DNA of 64,000 nt from Harmonia axyridis (taxonomy: Eukaryota > Arthropoda > Insecta > Coleoptera > Coccinellidae): assembly GCF_914767665.1 (NCBI RefSeq), contig NC_059502.1, forward strand, positions 57,518,031 to 57,582,030, read 5' to 3'. The translations under genes and the position numbers were made by a program. Position 1 is the stretch's first letter. Each line of letters starts with the position of its first letter. Under the pieces are notes generated by a model. It ran no database searches. It was not told where the DNA came from and was given only the letters and a program-made list of their open reading frames with translations. This document shows, one piece after another, positions 10,665 through 21,060 of this stretch.

Positions 10665-10905
10665 AAATTGAAAGGTTGTAAGTGTCTCTTGTGTGATTTT
10701 GCTATAAATAGTGAAGTGAATCTGGAACAAAATTAGTAGTTTTAGTTGTTTTCAATTTGAAGAGTCACTTGTGTGATTTTGCTACAAATCATAAATGGAA
10801 TCTCAAACAACATATAAATTCAGTTCATTCAAAATTGAATGAACATAAGTGTCACCTGTGTGATTTTATTACAAATCGTAGGTGGGATCTCAACAATTAA
10901 ATTCT
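10665..10905 (+). pseudogene. Decayed zinc fingers after the stop (copy 1)
   Basis: Three further finger-like units remain past the stop: CLLCDFAINSEVNLEQ, a unit with FATNHKWNLKQHINSVH, and CHLCDFITNRRWDLNN. They are broken by stops and lack some ligands, so the array was once longer. Confidence 0.6.
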
Positions 10906-10989
10906 ATTCATTTGAATTCGAAATAGCATTCAGATTCGGTCCATTTGAATTTAAACAAACAAAAGAGTACACTTCTGGAAATGTGATCC

Positions 10990-11444
10990 AAACTGTTATG
11001 AATATGGCGCCAAATTAAAAAGAAGATGCGGAAAATCGCTCCGAAAAAAGTGAGAAAGTTAATGAAGAAAAATGTATTCATTGCAAAAAGAAAGTTGTAG
11101 AAAGTGTGAAGTGCGTGAAATGCGGCGAAATATTCCACCCAAAATGCCTCACACAGTCTGCGAACCAAAAACTGGCCAGTTGCAAACATGCAATGAAAGA
11201 CAAACCACGAGAGGAAGGTAGCGTGGACTATCAAATGGAAATATTGAATGTAGAAAATGCATATTTGAAGGAACTCCTGAAATCATCAGAAGAGAAAAAT
11301 CAAATCCTTATTATGAATAACTGCTTGAAAACATTAGGTTACTGGAATCCGAGAAAAAGGAGTACAAAAAAAATTATCAACAAAGAACATAAAAACAGAG
11401 AAAAAAAGAAGGTAACAAAGAAGATAAGGAGCCACAAATGGTAA
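10990..11444 (+). pseudogene. LINE ORF1-like fragment (PHD-like finger and coiled coil), copy 1
   Basis: Reads EKCIHCKKKVVESVKCVKCG, then IFHPKCLTQSANQKLASC, then a heptad-like stretch (EILNVENAYLKELLKSSEEK) and a basic tail. The same order (PHD-like Cys/His module, then coiled coil) is seen in the ORF1 at 19934-20953, so this is probably the start of a LINE ORF1. A stop replaces an early codon (GCGCCAAATTAA near 11008). Copy 2 is open there. Confidence 0.6.
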
Positions 11445-11515
11445 ACACCAGATCAAATGAACTACAAACATCTAAGGAAGATCATGTAAAATTAACAGAA
11501 CATAGAAGACCAAGA

Positions 11516-12640
11516 AACACATCTTATAAATATTAACCTAACTTTACTTCCGAAATACAAATTTGTAAACACAGCGCTGAAAATCAACTATATAAACAGA
11601 AACCCTACGAAAATCAAGACAATGATGAAAATGATCAGTTCAACTTTGGACGCAAATTTCCTTAAGCTGTAATATACAGGTTAAAAGAAATTTATCAAAA
11701 AAGTAATAACTTGTTTCTCACCCAAAGAAATAATAGTTCGAGTTGATGATAAAAATATTTTTCAATATAGTAATTCGACTAAAAATTTCCGTTCGGCCAA
11801 ATATATTCGTATTACATATTTAGATATGATTTTATCTAGATCATTTCTCATTGATAATGTTGATGAAATTATCGAAGTTGGAATGTATTCATGATGATTT
11901 GCGATTCATAATTAATTTGACGAAAGGATAAAATTACGTGAAACTATTAGTTGAAAATGATTTTTTATTCTGTTATTGGAAAGCTAGAGTATCATAAACA
12001 ATTTTACTCTGAGAACATCACAAAAAGTTTCTGTCAGACCTAGACCAAGAACTCCAACCATAGATATTGTAAAAGGACTGAGGAAGAGACAGAGAAATTG
12101 ATAGTGGGATAAGAGAAAGAAAGATTCTTCTTCTACACTTCCCGTTTCAAAAGTGTCCGTTGAACTGACTGTAGACCTAATACTGTAATGAATGTGAATG
12201 ATAAATAACTACAAGCTCATTGAAAGGATTTTCAACAAATTCCCGTTTCTATCTCAGTAGAGTGAACGCAAACGAAGTCGTTGTCACCCCACACGTTTAT
12301 TAGGCACTAATTCCTTCATCGTGGCTTAAGATAAACACCCCAGGGTGGTTGGCACATATCGGTATCCAACGATAAAACAACCATGCTCCAATTTCAGAGA
12401 TTTGTACAGGATGTCAAAGTAATAAAAAATTCAGTCGTAAAAACTCTAAGGAGGATTAAATGGCCCAAAACATAAAAATCAGTTTTTATTCGAAGGGACC
12501 ACCAGCGGTACGTTTAAAAATGGTTCCTGATTTTAGGCGGGGCTAACGGTACAACCCCATGTCAATAGTACATAACATGGGGTGGAACCAATAATCTGTG
12601 TACATAAGGACAATTACTCTGATTGGACAAAAGAAAAAAA
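11516..12640. other. No gene seen; minor hairpin
   Basis: AT-rich sequence with no convincing ORF. A small inverted repeat (ACCCCATGT and ACATGGGGT) lies at about 12553-12594. Nothing else was identified. Confidence 0.5.
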
Positions 12641-13150
12641 GAAGATAGACTCTAAGAAAAATTTGATAGAAGGAGGGTGACGATTATTCAACTATAAAAA
12701 TAATAGTTTTCAATTCGGTAAAGAAGTTCGGTTTCGGTTCGAAGGTGGGACCAAAAAGGGGAATTCGGCTCTAAGCTAAAGTTCGGTTCTGAGTTGAATT
12801 CAGTTCGAATCGGTTTTCGGGAAGGGTTTCAGGAAAGGTACAAATAGGGAATTTGTTGAAAGGATTATTCGAACAGTTTGGAAGTGATTGTGATATCCAG
12901 GGTAAGGATATTTAATTTAATCTTATATACATATATATTGTTGTTTGATTTTTCTCCGCGAAATTATAAAAGATTTACCAAATAGTCCAAGATTGTTGAG
13001 TGTTATTATTTATATTATTTATATTATTTTCTTACTTACTCTTGAGGTGTTTGCCATAGGCTAGTAATGTGCAAATTTTATTGACTGTATTTTCTCATTA
13101 ATTATTCTAATCAATTATTAAACTTTGTTATTCAAGAATACTTGGTCTCA
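12640..13150 (+). repeat. Possible LTR remnant
   Basis: GA-rich stretch with repeated TTCGGTT words, including AAGTTCGGTTCT at about 12779, which is also found at about 62288. It is followed by an AT-rich part. The composition resembles gypsy-type LTRs of insects, but no paired LTR or primer-binding site was seen. Weak assignment. Confidence 0.25.
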
Positions 13151-13449
13151 TTCAGTGAAACACCTCCTAGAAAAAGATCAAATATAAGACTTATCCTAGG
13201 GCATAAACCGGACGCACGAAAGGTTCTTTCATCAGAGAAAATTGTGTTAATTTCAAAATAATTGTACTGGCCGGAACTATAGAAAGCCGCTCTTCTAATA
13301 AGTTCCTTTTTTAAACATTAACACCTAACTACATGCCAGTTTATTACAATACATCGAAATAGAATCTTTATTCTATCTCGATGACCCAATATATTACAAT
13401 GTTTGTTGAGTACTGAATTCAAAGACTCACAAATTGAAAAATAATCAAT

Positions 13450-13680
13450 TTGGAAGCAAAACTTCACTTAAATATGGAATAAATTGTAATTGATATTGCA
13501 GTTTTTTCACAATTTTGAGTACAGGTTTTCATTCAAACACTGAAATTGTTTCAAATTATGATTTAAGACACCAAATACCCCGAATCAATATCCTTATTTG
13601 CTATCTACTGCCGATAGGGGCGCCACAATTACACAAATTTATTTTACCATTGAGTTGTAACTCTTTTCTATTTCTCTATG
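13450..13680 (+). repeat. Dispersed repeat, copy 1
   Basis: Matches 15990-16225 in the same orientation, for example CAGTTTTTTCACAATTTT followed by GTACAGGTTTTCATTCAAA or GCAGGTTTTCATTCAAA, and later TTTTACCATTGAGTTGT. There is no ORF. The family is unknown. Confidence 0.6.
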
Positions 13681-13850
13681 GAAAAGACTGAATTGATGAA
13701 GGCGACAGCGTAATGCATATGAAGGATCGAGAGAAAAGGAGAATAACCTCTTATGGTAGAACGTAGAACTATTGGGAAAGTGTCCATTGAATTGACCTAA
13801 ATTGGTAGCACTAGTGTAGCCATAGACAAATAAGGATCCTTTCTCTATAG

Positions 13851-14228
13851 TCAGGACTGAACTGAAACAAAAAACAAACTGACTAAAGAGAGGTTGGAAT
13901 TTACCCTAGTCATCATTTTCAATAGAAAAGGATGAAATATGTTTTTGTGTGAAATAGCGATTCATTAGTTCTAAATCCTGTCCCTCGGGTCGCTAGCATC
14001 AACATTTCAAACAACTCTACGCAGTCGCCAGTCTTCTCCTTATAGATAAATAATTATGCGTAGAGTTGTTTGAAATGTTGATGCTAGCGACCCGAGAGAC
14101 AGGGTTTGGAACTAATGTAGGTATCGCTATTTCACACAAAAACATATATCATCCTTATCTACTGACAATGATGAAATGTTTTCGGCGTAAATTCCAACCT
14201 CTCTTTTGTGTTTCAATTCTGTCCTGAT
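13851..14228. mobile_element. Foldback (MITE-like) element
   Basis: Inverted repeat with arms of about 173 bp (13851-14023 and 14057-14228) around a 33-bp loop. The inner 40 bp are nearly perfect (left arm ends ACAACTCTACGCA, right arm starts TGCGTAGAGTTGT) and identity falls outward. It has no coding content. Confidence 0.75.
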
Positions 14229-15272
14229 TCTTAGTTTCTTGCAGGTTCAAGTTTGTTAATAATAATAATAATAACAACCTTTATCTCAGAAGGTCACAAA
14301 AAAAGAACAAATGAAACAGTGTCAAAAATTCCTTACCTAAAAAAATCCTAAATTTCAGAGGGTTCCAGTTGAATTTAATGATCATGTTTGTATTTCTCGT
14401 ATTTTTTGAAATTTTCCTCCGTTTGAATATTTGCTGGCAACGCATTGAAGAATCTTAGGCATATATCTTCTAGTTTTTTCGTATAAGTATGATAATTATA
14501 AATATAAAGCACCTTTTGTCATAACTGATCAGCATTTTATCACATCATTATTCATGTTGCATCCAAAATTGTGAGAATATACATATATTACAGGGGTTCA
14601 ACCTCGAACAAGCACTGTTTTCGACCTTTAACTAGAATTTTTGAATGGGATAAAGCAATTAAAGCTGTTCATTCCAGCAAATATTAATATGAACAGTAAA
14701 ATATGTGGGGACCATATCAGTGAGGACAATTTTTTCAATACACCTAAAACAAGAAGATCAACTTTAAGATCAGAATAATTTAATTAATTTTGTGCCGAGT
14801 ACTAGTTTAACAGATTCTAGTTCAGATAGGATCAGAAATAACTAACCGAATACTGATACTGTTTCCCTTTTTGTGAAGAAAAGACCAGGCAATTTAAATC
14901 AAATTAATATCAAGAAAAAGAGTCATTTAACAAAGAGAAATTTTTTTTTATATTAGTACCTAAATGTTGAAGAGAGCAGTTGTGTCGATTTAAGGAAACG
15001 GAGCTATATTTTCACTTCATATTGTTCTATTGCTATCACCTTATATACTTTCAATAAAAGTCCCTTCAGGATCACCATTAATTTTTCACTTTAGTCCAGG
15101 TTTCAAAAGGCTTCATTGGAGTTCTGCCAAAGAATTGAAGATTTCAATTCTTAATCAATCCTTCGGTTTCCTGGATTTTTGTCAGTAATCACAAAAATAA
15201 TTATTTTATTGTCAATCTTCAAATGAAATGTTTCCTTCTTTAATAGTCAAGTGGTACAATACGATATATATA
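14229..15272. other. No gene seen
   Basis: AT-rich, with a short (AAT)n run near 14257-14275. No ORF, domain or clear repeat was recognised. Confidence 0.5.
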
Positions 15273-15872
15273 CAGGGTGGCCACTTTTTCAATGGGATTG
15301 TATTGTTAACTTTTAAACCATAAGAGTTAGAAGGTCGGTCAAATGGAGAAAAAGTTGCATGCATAGAAGCATTATCAAGCAGTTCAAACAAATCGAGATT
15401 ATCAGGGCCGGTTTTCGAGATATCATAAGAAAAGTAAATTATGTCACCTAAAATCAACTTTGAATGACATTGTATGATATATCGTTGAATTCAGCGTTAA
15501 AAGTTATTTCGAAAAATGTCATAAAATATGCAGGTCCGTATTGAAAAAAATGAGGTTGAGGGTGGCCCAGAGAGTACGAAACGTTGGATACGAAATCTGA
15601 TTACGTCAAATTGAGGATAATTTACTGTCGAATAAAAAATTTCTGTAACATTTTTTGATAATATTTGAAATAAAGTGGGAAAAAAAGAAAAATCAAAATG
15701 ACATAATTTACTTTTCTTATGATATCTCGAAAACCGGCCCTGATAATCTCGATTTGTTTGAACTGCTTGATAATGCTTCAATGCATGCAACTTTTTCTCC
15801 ATTTGACCGACCTTCTAACTCTTATGGTTTAAAAGTTACCAATACAATCCCATTGAAAAAGTGGCCAGCCTG
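15273..15872. mobile_element. Foldback element with CAGGGTG end
   Basis: Starts TA then CAGGGTGGCCACTTTTTC and ends with a slightly mutated mirror (GTGGCCAGCCTG). Arms are about 175 bp (15273-15447 and 15699-15872) and nearly identical; the 250-bp centre is unique. The open frames in the arms mirror each other and are not genes. The TA next to the left end suggests a Tc1/mariner-type non-autonomous element. Confidence 0.75.
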
Positions 15873-15989
15873 CATAATTTGATTCAATTATTTTATTAAG
15901 TTCTGTTCACAAATATCAATTTGTATAATTATGTGCAATAAAAAGTATGTCAAAATTCGTTGAGTATTATTACTTAAGTAAAAATTAAG

Positions 15990-16225
15990 TTGGATGAAAA
16001 ACCTCACTGAAATATTAAAAAAACTGTTATTGATATTACAGTTTTTTCACAATTTTCGTTGCAGGTTTTCATTCAAATTGTGAGTTGTTTCGAATTATGA
16101 TATAGTAAGGCGCCAAACGCGCAGAATCAACATCATTAGTTCCATTCCCTGCCCATAAGGTCACCACAATTAAGCTTATTCATTTTACCACTGAGTTGTC
16201 ACTCTTTCCTTCCTTCTTCTATGCT
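15990..16225 (+). repeat. Dispersed repeat, copy 2
   Basis: Second copy of the repeat at 13450-13680, same orientation and clearly diverged. No ORF. Confidence 0.6.
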
Positions 16226-17211
16226 TCTCCTTATTTGTCTATGTTCCTGATCTAACCTTTGAAAGAGTTTGCAAAATAGTAAGTTTTATTCTCATACTTT
16301 ATGTTTATAAACGAATGGAGGTTTTTGATGGATTACTTATTTATTTCCATTTCCTTGGTTGAATTTCCAAAATCGTTCACTTATTCATTCAAATATATTT
16401 TATATTTTAGGATTTCTAATGCGACATACATAGAAGTAGTATTTTTTCAAAATGAAAGAGGAGGCAAATGAAATTGATATGTAAGTATTTTAATTGTATA
16501 TAATTCAATAAGAATAGCATTTTCAACTTTGATGTACCTAATGTGAAAATAAATTCTTGAGGTGGTTTATGTGAATGCATAAACACCTTGTCACAGAATA
16601 AATTAATGTTTAACAAATAGTGCCTCCAAGTTTGAAAAATTAAGAAGCAACTGATTTGATGCCTAGTTAAAGCTGATTGGAAGGCTTCTGTTATGAATTT
16701 ACCTAAGTGCGATAATTTAACAATTGTCTACGTGTTATGTTATCTGCATATATCTTATTAATATGTTGATGCATATGCTCCATTCTCAATCTTATTCTAG
16801 TTCATATTGGGAGAGCAATTCTTTTTATTAAACTATTATTTCTATGTATTCAATTCAAACAAATAAAATACCATTATACAGTTCACGACAAGGGACAAGC
16901 CTTCTCATCCAATTTATAAACCAACAAAAATTCTGGGACAAATCTTAAGAAGTGCTAAGGATAAAATTGATCTGCTTTTTGAAGCTTGTTTATGTAGGAT
17001 ACCTATAATTCAAACCTGGGTTCAAAAATGGTGTTGCCAACCAAACCAAACGGATAAGTCTGCACTTTTCCTCAGTGATGGATGGAACATCTTTTTCTTA
17101 AGGACAGAAATTTTCTGAAATAATGAGAGATATTACCCAAGAATGAATTATTATTATTATTATTGAACTTCTATTAAAGTTTAGGCAATGCCTATAAACT
17201 CACAAATAAAG
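16226..17211. other. No gene seen; LINE-tail-like end
   Basis: No convincing ORF. The right part (17141-17215) has an (ATT)n run, then AAAGTTTAGGCAATGCCTAT and AATAAAGGATTTATT, which looks like a LINE 3' tail next to the second zinc-finger block. Confidence 0.4.
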
Positions 17212-17375
17212 GATTTATTATTATTATTATTATCTTTTTTAGTCTGGCAATATATGACCAAGTTATATTTGATTCTATTGATCCTGATATACATAATTAA
17301 AACTGCATGACTCCCAAATCAATTTTATAGTTGAATGAAATTAAATAAACATTATTATGGTTTCATTTGTTTCAG

Positions 17376-18255
17376 AAATATCAAGAAATCAGAATATGGC
17401 GAAAACTTCAAAACTCATGTAGAAAAAACAGAAGATGTTGATATATCCGAACAATTTATTGATGAGAATGAAATTCATGAGAGGACAATATACCTGCAAA
17501 ATGTTGATAAAACTAACTTGGGGCATTCATTCAAACTCAATGATTTTCATGATGAATCTTTAAAAGTAGAGAAATTACCACAATTTCATGGAGAATGTTC
17601 TCATTTGAATTCTGTCCATTTAAATTTGAAGGAACAGAAGTGCCACCTGTGTGAATATGCTACAAATCGTAAATGGTATCTCAAACATCATATAGATTCA
17701 GTTCATTTGAAATTGAAAGGCTGTAAGTGTCACCTGTGTGATTTTACTACAAACACTAAGGGGAATCTCAAACAACATATAAATTCTGTCCATTTAAATT
17801 TGAAACAACAGAAGTGCCACCTGTGTGATTTTGCTACAAATCGTAAATGGGATCTCAAACAGCATATCAATTCAGTCCATTTAAATTTAAAGGAACATAA
17901 GTGTCCCTTGTGTGAATTTGATGCAAATCGTAAAGGGGATATCAAACATCATATAGATTCAGTTCATTTAAAATTGAAAGGCTGTAAGTGTCACCTGTGT
18001 GATTTTACTACAAACAGTAAGGGGCATCTCAAACAACATATAAATTCTGTCCATTTAAATTCTGTCCATTTAAATTTGAAACAACAGAAGTGCCACCTGT
18101 GTGATTTTGCTACAAATCGTAAATGGGATCTCAAACAGCATATAGATGCAGTCCATTTAAATTTAAGGAAACATAAGTGTCCCTTGTGTGAATTTGATGC
18201 AAAGCGTAAAGTGGATATGAAACGACATATAGATGCAGTTCATTTCATTCATTGA
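17376..18255 (+). CDS. C2H2 zinc-finger protein, probable last exon (copy 2)
   Basis: Same design as 9635-10664. An acceptor (TTTCATTTGTTTCAG, ending 17375) opens a frame with the same acidic N-terminal part (EYGENFKTHVEKTEDVDISE), then seven fingers of CX2CX12HX4H. A duplicated HLNSVH phrase precedes finger 6. Finger order is that of copy 1 minus one FTTNSK/FATNRK pair, so the copies differ by exactly two fingers. The open frame also extends left through the acceptor to 17335 (an extra T relative to copy 1), but that part looks intronic. Function beyond DNA binding is unknown. Confidence 0.7.
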
Positions 18256-18495
18256 AAATTGAAAGGCTGTAAGTGTCTCCTGTGTGATTTTGCTATAAAT
18301 CGTAAAGTGAATCTCGAACAACATTAGTAGTTTTAGTTGTTTTCAATTTGAAGAGTAACTTGTGTGATTTTGCTACAAATCATAAATGAAATCTCAAACA
18401 ACATATAAATTCAGTTCATTCAAAATTGAATGAACATAAGTGCCACTTGTGTGATTTTATTACAAATCGTAGGTGGGATCTCAACAATTAAATTC
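18256..18495 (+). pseudogene. Decayed zinc fingers after the stop (copy 2)
   Basis: Mirrors 10665-10905: CLLCDFAINRKVNLEQH, a second remnant finger, and CHLCDFITNRRWDLNN, broken by stops. The first unit keeps a final His that copy 1 has lost. Confidence 0.6.
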
Positions 18496-18591
18496 TTTTC
18501 ATTTGAATTCGAAAAAGCATTCAGATTCGGTCCATTCGAATTTAAACAAACAAAAGAGTACACTTCTGGAAATGTGATCCAAACTGTTATG

Positions 18592-19002
18592 AATATGGCG
18601 CCAATTGAAGAAGATGCGGAAAATCGCTCCGAAAAAAGTGAAAAAGTTAATGAAGAAAAATGTATTCATTGCAAAAAGAAAGTTGTAGAAAGTGTGAAGT
18701 GCGTGAAATGCGGCAAAATTTTCCACCCAAAATGCCTCACACAGTCTGCGAACCAAAAACTGGCCAGTTGCAAACATGCAATGAAAGACAAAACATGAGA
18801 GGAAGGTAGCGTGCACTATCAAATGGAAATATTGAATGTAGAAAATGCATATTTGAAGGAACTCCTGAAATCATCAGAAGAGAACAATCAAATCCTTATT
18901 ATGAATAACTGCTTGAAAACATTAGGTTACTGGAATCCGAGAAAAGGGAGTACAAAAAAAATTATCAACAAAGTACATAAAAACAGGGAAAAAAGAAGGT
19001 AA
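18592..19002 (+). pseudogene. LINE ORF1-like fragment, copy 2
   Basis: Starts at an ATG (MNMAPIEEDAENRSEKSEK), followed by the PHD-like module CIHCKKKVVESVKCVKCGK and FHPKC. A stop at about 18796 (ACATGA, where copy 1 has ACCACGAGA) ends the frame; the coiled-coil part continues at 18811-19002 in another frame. The first half is open here but interrupted in copy 1. Confidence 0.6.
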
Positions 19003-19105
19003 CAAAGAAGATAAGGAGCCACAAATGGTAAACACCAGATCAAAGGGAATAACATCGAATGAACTACAAACATCTAAGAAAAATCATGTCAAATTAACAG
19101 AACAT

Positions 19106-19452
19106 AGAAGAACTATAGTTTGATGTAACATACTAAATAAAAAGTTAACATTCTTATCATTATCCTTCAAAAAGTCCCAATTTATGTTTTGCAAAATTCC
19201 ACGAAAACGGAAAAAACCACCCTCAATCAATGGTCTGAAGGACCTCCTAACCAAGTTAAATGGCTCACCCGAAATACACACATCTGCCAGCTGAGCCCCA
19301 TGATCCGAAAATTCACATCCAATAACGCGTGTTGTAAGACTTTCTGGCTCAAAATTTAAAAATATGTTGTCAAGGCAGTTTTCTCCTCTTGTAAGAGCAT
19401 AAATTAATTTCTTAAAGCCATATGAACTGAGAAGATCACACAATGAACCCAT
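19106..19452 (-). pseudogene. LINE endonuclease, C-terminal part
   Basis: Continues the endonuclease after a frameshift near 19455-19490: GFKKLIYALTRGENCLDNIF, then GCEFSDHGAQLAD (catalytic SDH). It breaks off in the linker before RT. Confidence 0.75.
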
Positions 19453-19925
19453 GACCTTTTCCCTAAAAAAATTAAAATGGACAGACAGACTTTCTGCGAA
19501 AACTTAATTTTACTCAAAATTTCATTTAATACCTGCAAAAAAATATTCATGTCACCAGATGGTGACCTATAAAAAACAATAACAATAGTTTCAAGGGAAG
19601 ATATATACACTGCAGCTACCTCACAATGAAGCTCAATGGAAAAATTATTAATAGAATGCAGAACTGTGAAGTCCTCTTTCCGACAGAAAACTGCCACACC
19701 ACCATTCTTCAGCTGACTTCGAGCATACACAGTGGCTAAGTTATAACCGGAGATGGCCAGGTTTTCACGGTTAGAAAAATTCACATGATGTTCGGTCAAG
19801 CACACTATGTCAGGACTGTTATTTTCATCTAAGAAAATTTCCAGCATGTTACATTTATCATTGAAACCCTGTATATTCAAATGTAGAAGTGAGAAATTCT
19901 TTCCAGATCTATTTAACGTGGACAG
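19404..19925 (-). pseudogene. LINE endonuclease, N-terminal part
   Basis: Opens with LLHLNIQGFNDKCNMLE (catalytic Asn region), then IVCLTEHHVNF (catalytic Glu), NGGVAVFCRKED and IVFYRSPSGD. The GDFN stretch is lost through a frameshift (LSILIFLGKR in its place). ORF2 probably started near 19925, just after the ORF1 stop, as in many two-ORF LINEs. Confidence 0.78.
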
Positions 19926-19933
19926 GCCCTGTT

Positions 19934-20953
19934 TTAACTTGGTTCTGTCCTCTTGGCACTTCTCTGAAAAAAATTCATAACCAAAGTACCCTCCGGCCAG
20001 TTCATCACCACCTTAGCCTTGTCCAGATCACATTCGTTGATTATAACCTTGAATGATAAATAATTTTCGGGATGCTTGGACTTCAGACATTCGCATTGAG
20101 CTTTAAGGTTCATATGAACCATTTCCGTACAATCCTTCAAAGATGTCTGGGGATGTATTCTAGAAACAAACAGAGATATCTTTTTTTGTGATGCTTTAAC
20201 GGTCATCCCTGTGGCTGAACCAGTCACAGTCCATTTATTTTTAGCTTTCGAGATAGATTTCCAAGTTCCTTCATCATTCCGATTCACGGGTTGCGGATTT
20301 TTGGAAATCGCCGACGAGTCGACAATCCGTGGCGCTGCTATCACAGTCGTAGGTTCAACAGTAGACCCACGGACAGTACCTGCAGAAATACTGGGCGACA
20401 TTGATGTTATCTTCGTTGTGGAACTGGCTTGCACGGATGTGCCATCTAATGTTGAGACAGGTGTAGATATTGTACGGGAATGTTTAGCATTTCGCTGATA
20501 AGTGCTCCTTATCGTTGTTTTATTCGTAAATATACTTTCTATAGTTTCAGTATTATCAAACAATTTTTTAAATGGCGGAGTTGAATGATGACCACCATTA
20601 GAAGTAAGCAGATTTATAATATGCTCTTTACCACGGATGATTTGCATCTTGTCACAAATTATTTTGTCTTTTTCAATTATGAGCATATTTAAATACTGAA
20701 CCCTGATTGCAAGACATTCGTATGAATCTACATTATTTGTATAGCAGTCGGTGAAAACTTCTTCGTCAGTTTTACTAGCACAACAATTGATTTTCGTACC
20801 ACATTCTGCAATTTTAACATTATTTTTATCACAGCACCTTTTGTGTGCATAAAGGTTGCACTTGACACAATTTAAAAATTTACTAGGCGTATCCTTATTG
20901 CAAAATTTGCAAATATTGCGCGGAACTACCGCGTTGCAACTTTCCCCAACCAT
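19934..20953 (-). CDS. LINE ORF1 (gag-like), apparently intact
   Basis: 339 residues without interruption. The N-terminal Cys/His module (CKFCNKDTPSKFLNCVKC, then AHKRC and later Cys, residues 15-60) resembles a PHD-like finger. A coiled coil follows (about residues 80-115: NMLIIEKDKIICDKMQII), then a long Ser/Thr-rich linker and a C-terminal domain beginning near KKISLFVSRIHPQTSLKD. Such proteins bind LINE RNA and form particles; this is family knowledge. The product would be mobilisable only by an ORF2 elsewhere, as the adjacent ORF2 is broken. Confidence 0.75.
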   Translation of the reverse strand: MVGESCNAVVPRNICKFCNKDTPSKFLNCVKCNLYAHKRCCDKNNVKIAECGTKINCCASKTDEEVFTDCYTNNVDSYECLAIRVQYLNMLIIEKDKIICDKMQIIRGKEHIINLLTSNGGHHSTPPFKKLFDNTETIESIFTNKTTIRSTYQRNAKHSRTISTPVSTLDGTSVQASSTTKITSMSPSISAGTVRGSTVEPTTVIAAPRIVDSSAISKNPQPVNRNDEGTWKSISKAKNKWTVTGSATGMTVKASQKKISLFVSRIHPQTSLKDCTEMVHMNLKAQCECLKSKHPENYLSFKVIINECDLDKAKVVMNWPEGTLVMNFFQRSAKRTEPS

Positions 20954-21060
20954 GGTTCAAACTCTTATGAATAGACTACGAACGATATACGCGATCAAAC
21001 TAATAAGAAAATCCGTGAAAACCCACGATTTCATTGCAATCAAATGTTATGTCTGAATCT

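Larger units (their letters stand above)
9467..11515 (+). repeat. Duplicated zinc-finger/gag block, copy 1
   Basis: About 2 kb that recurs at 17212-19105. Both copies begin in a (TTA)n run followed by the same intron-like sequence (TTTTTTAGTCTGGCAATATA) and end near AACATAGAAG. They differ mainly by substitutions, a two-finger length change, and a short block (GGGAATAACATC) present only in copy 2. Shared intron-like sequence argues for DNA-level duplication rather than retrocopying. Confidence 0.85.
17212..19105 (+). repeat. Duplicated zinc-finger/gag block, copy 2
   Basis: Second copy of the block at 9467-11515. The left edge is again a (TTA)n run. The right edge abuts the broken 3' side of a leftward LINE at about 19105. 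Confidence 0.85.
19106..21060 (-). mobile_element. LINE, 5' half only
   Basis: Leftward LINE containing a complete ORF1 (19934-20953) and the endonuclease part of ORF2. Coding ends near 19105 before any RT motif, at the junction with the duplicated zinc-finger/gag block. The 5' limit was not determined. Confidence 0.8.

Noticed and set aside
15212..15882. Mirrored frames with DNLDLFELLDNASMHATF
   Set aside because: Arms of a foldback element; the identical protein on both strands is a by-product of the inverted repeat.
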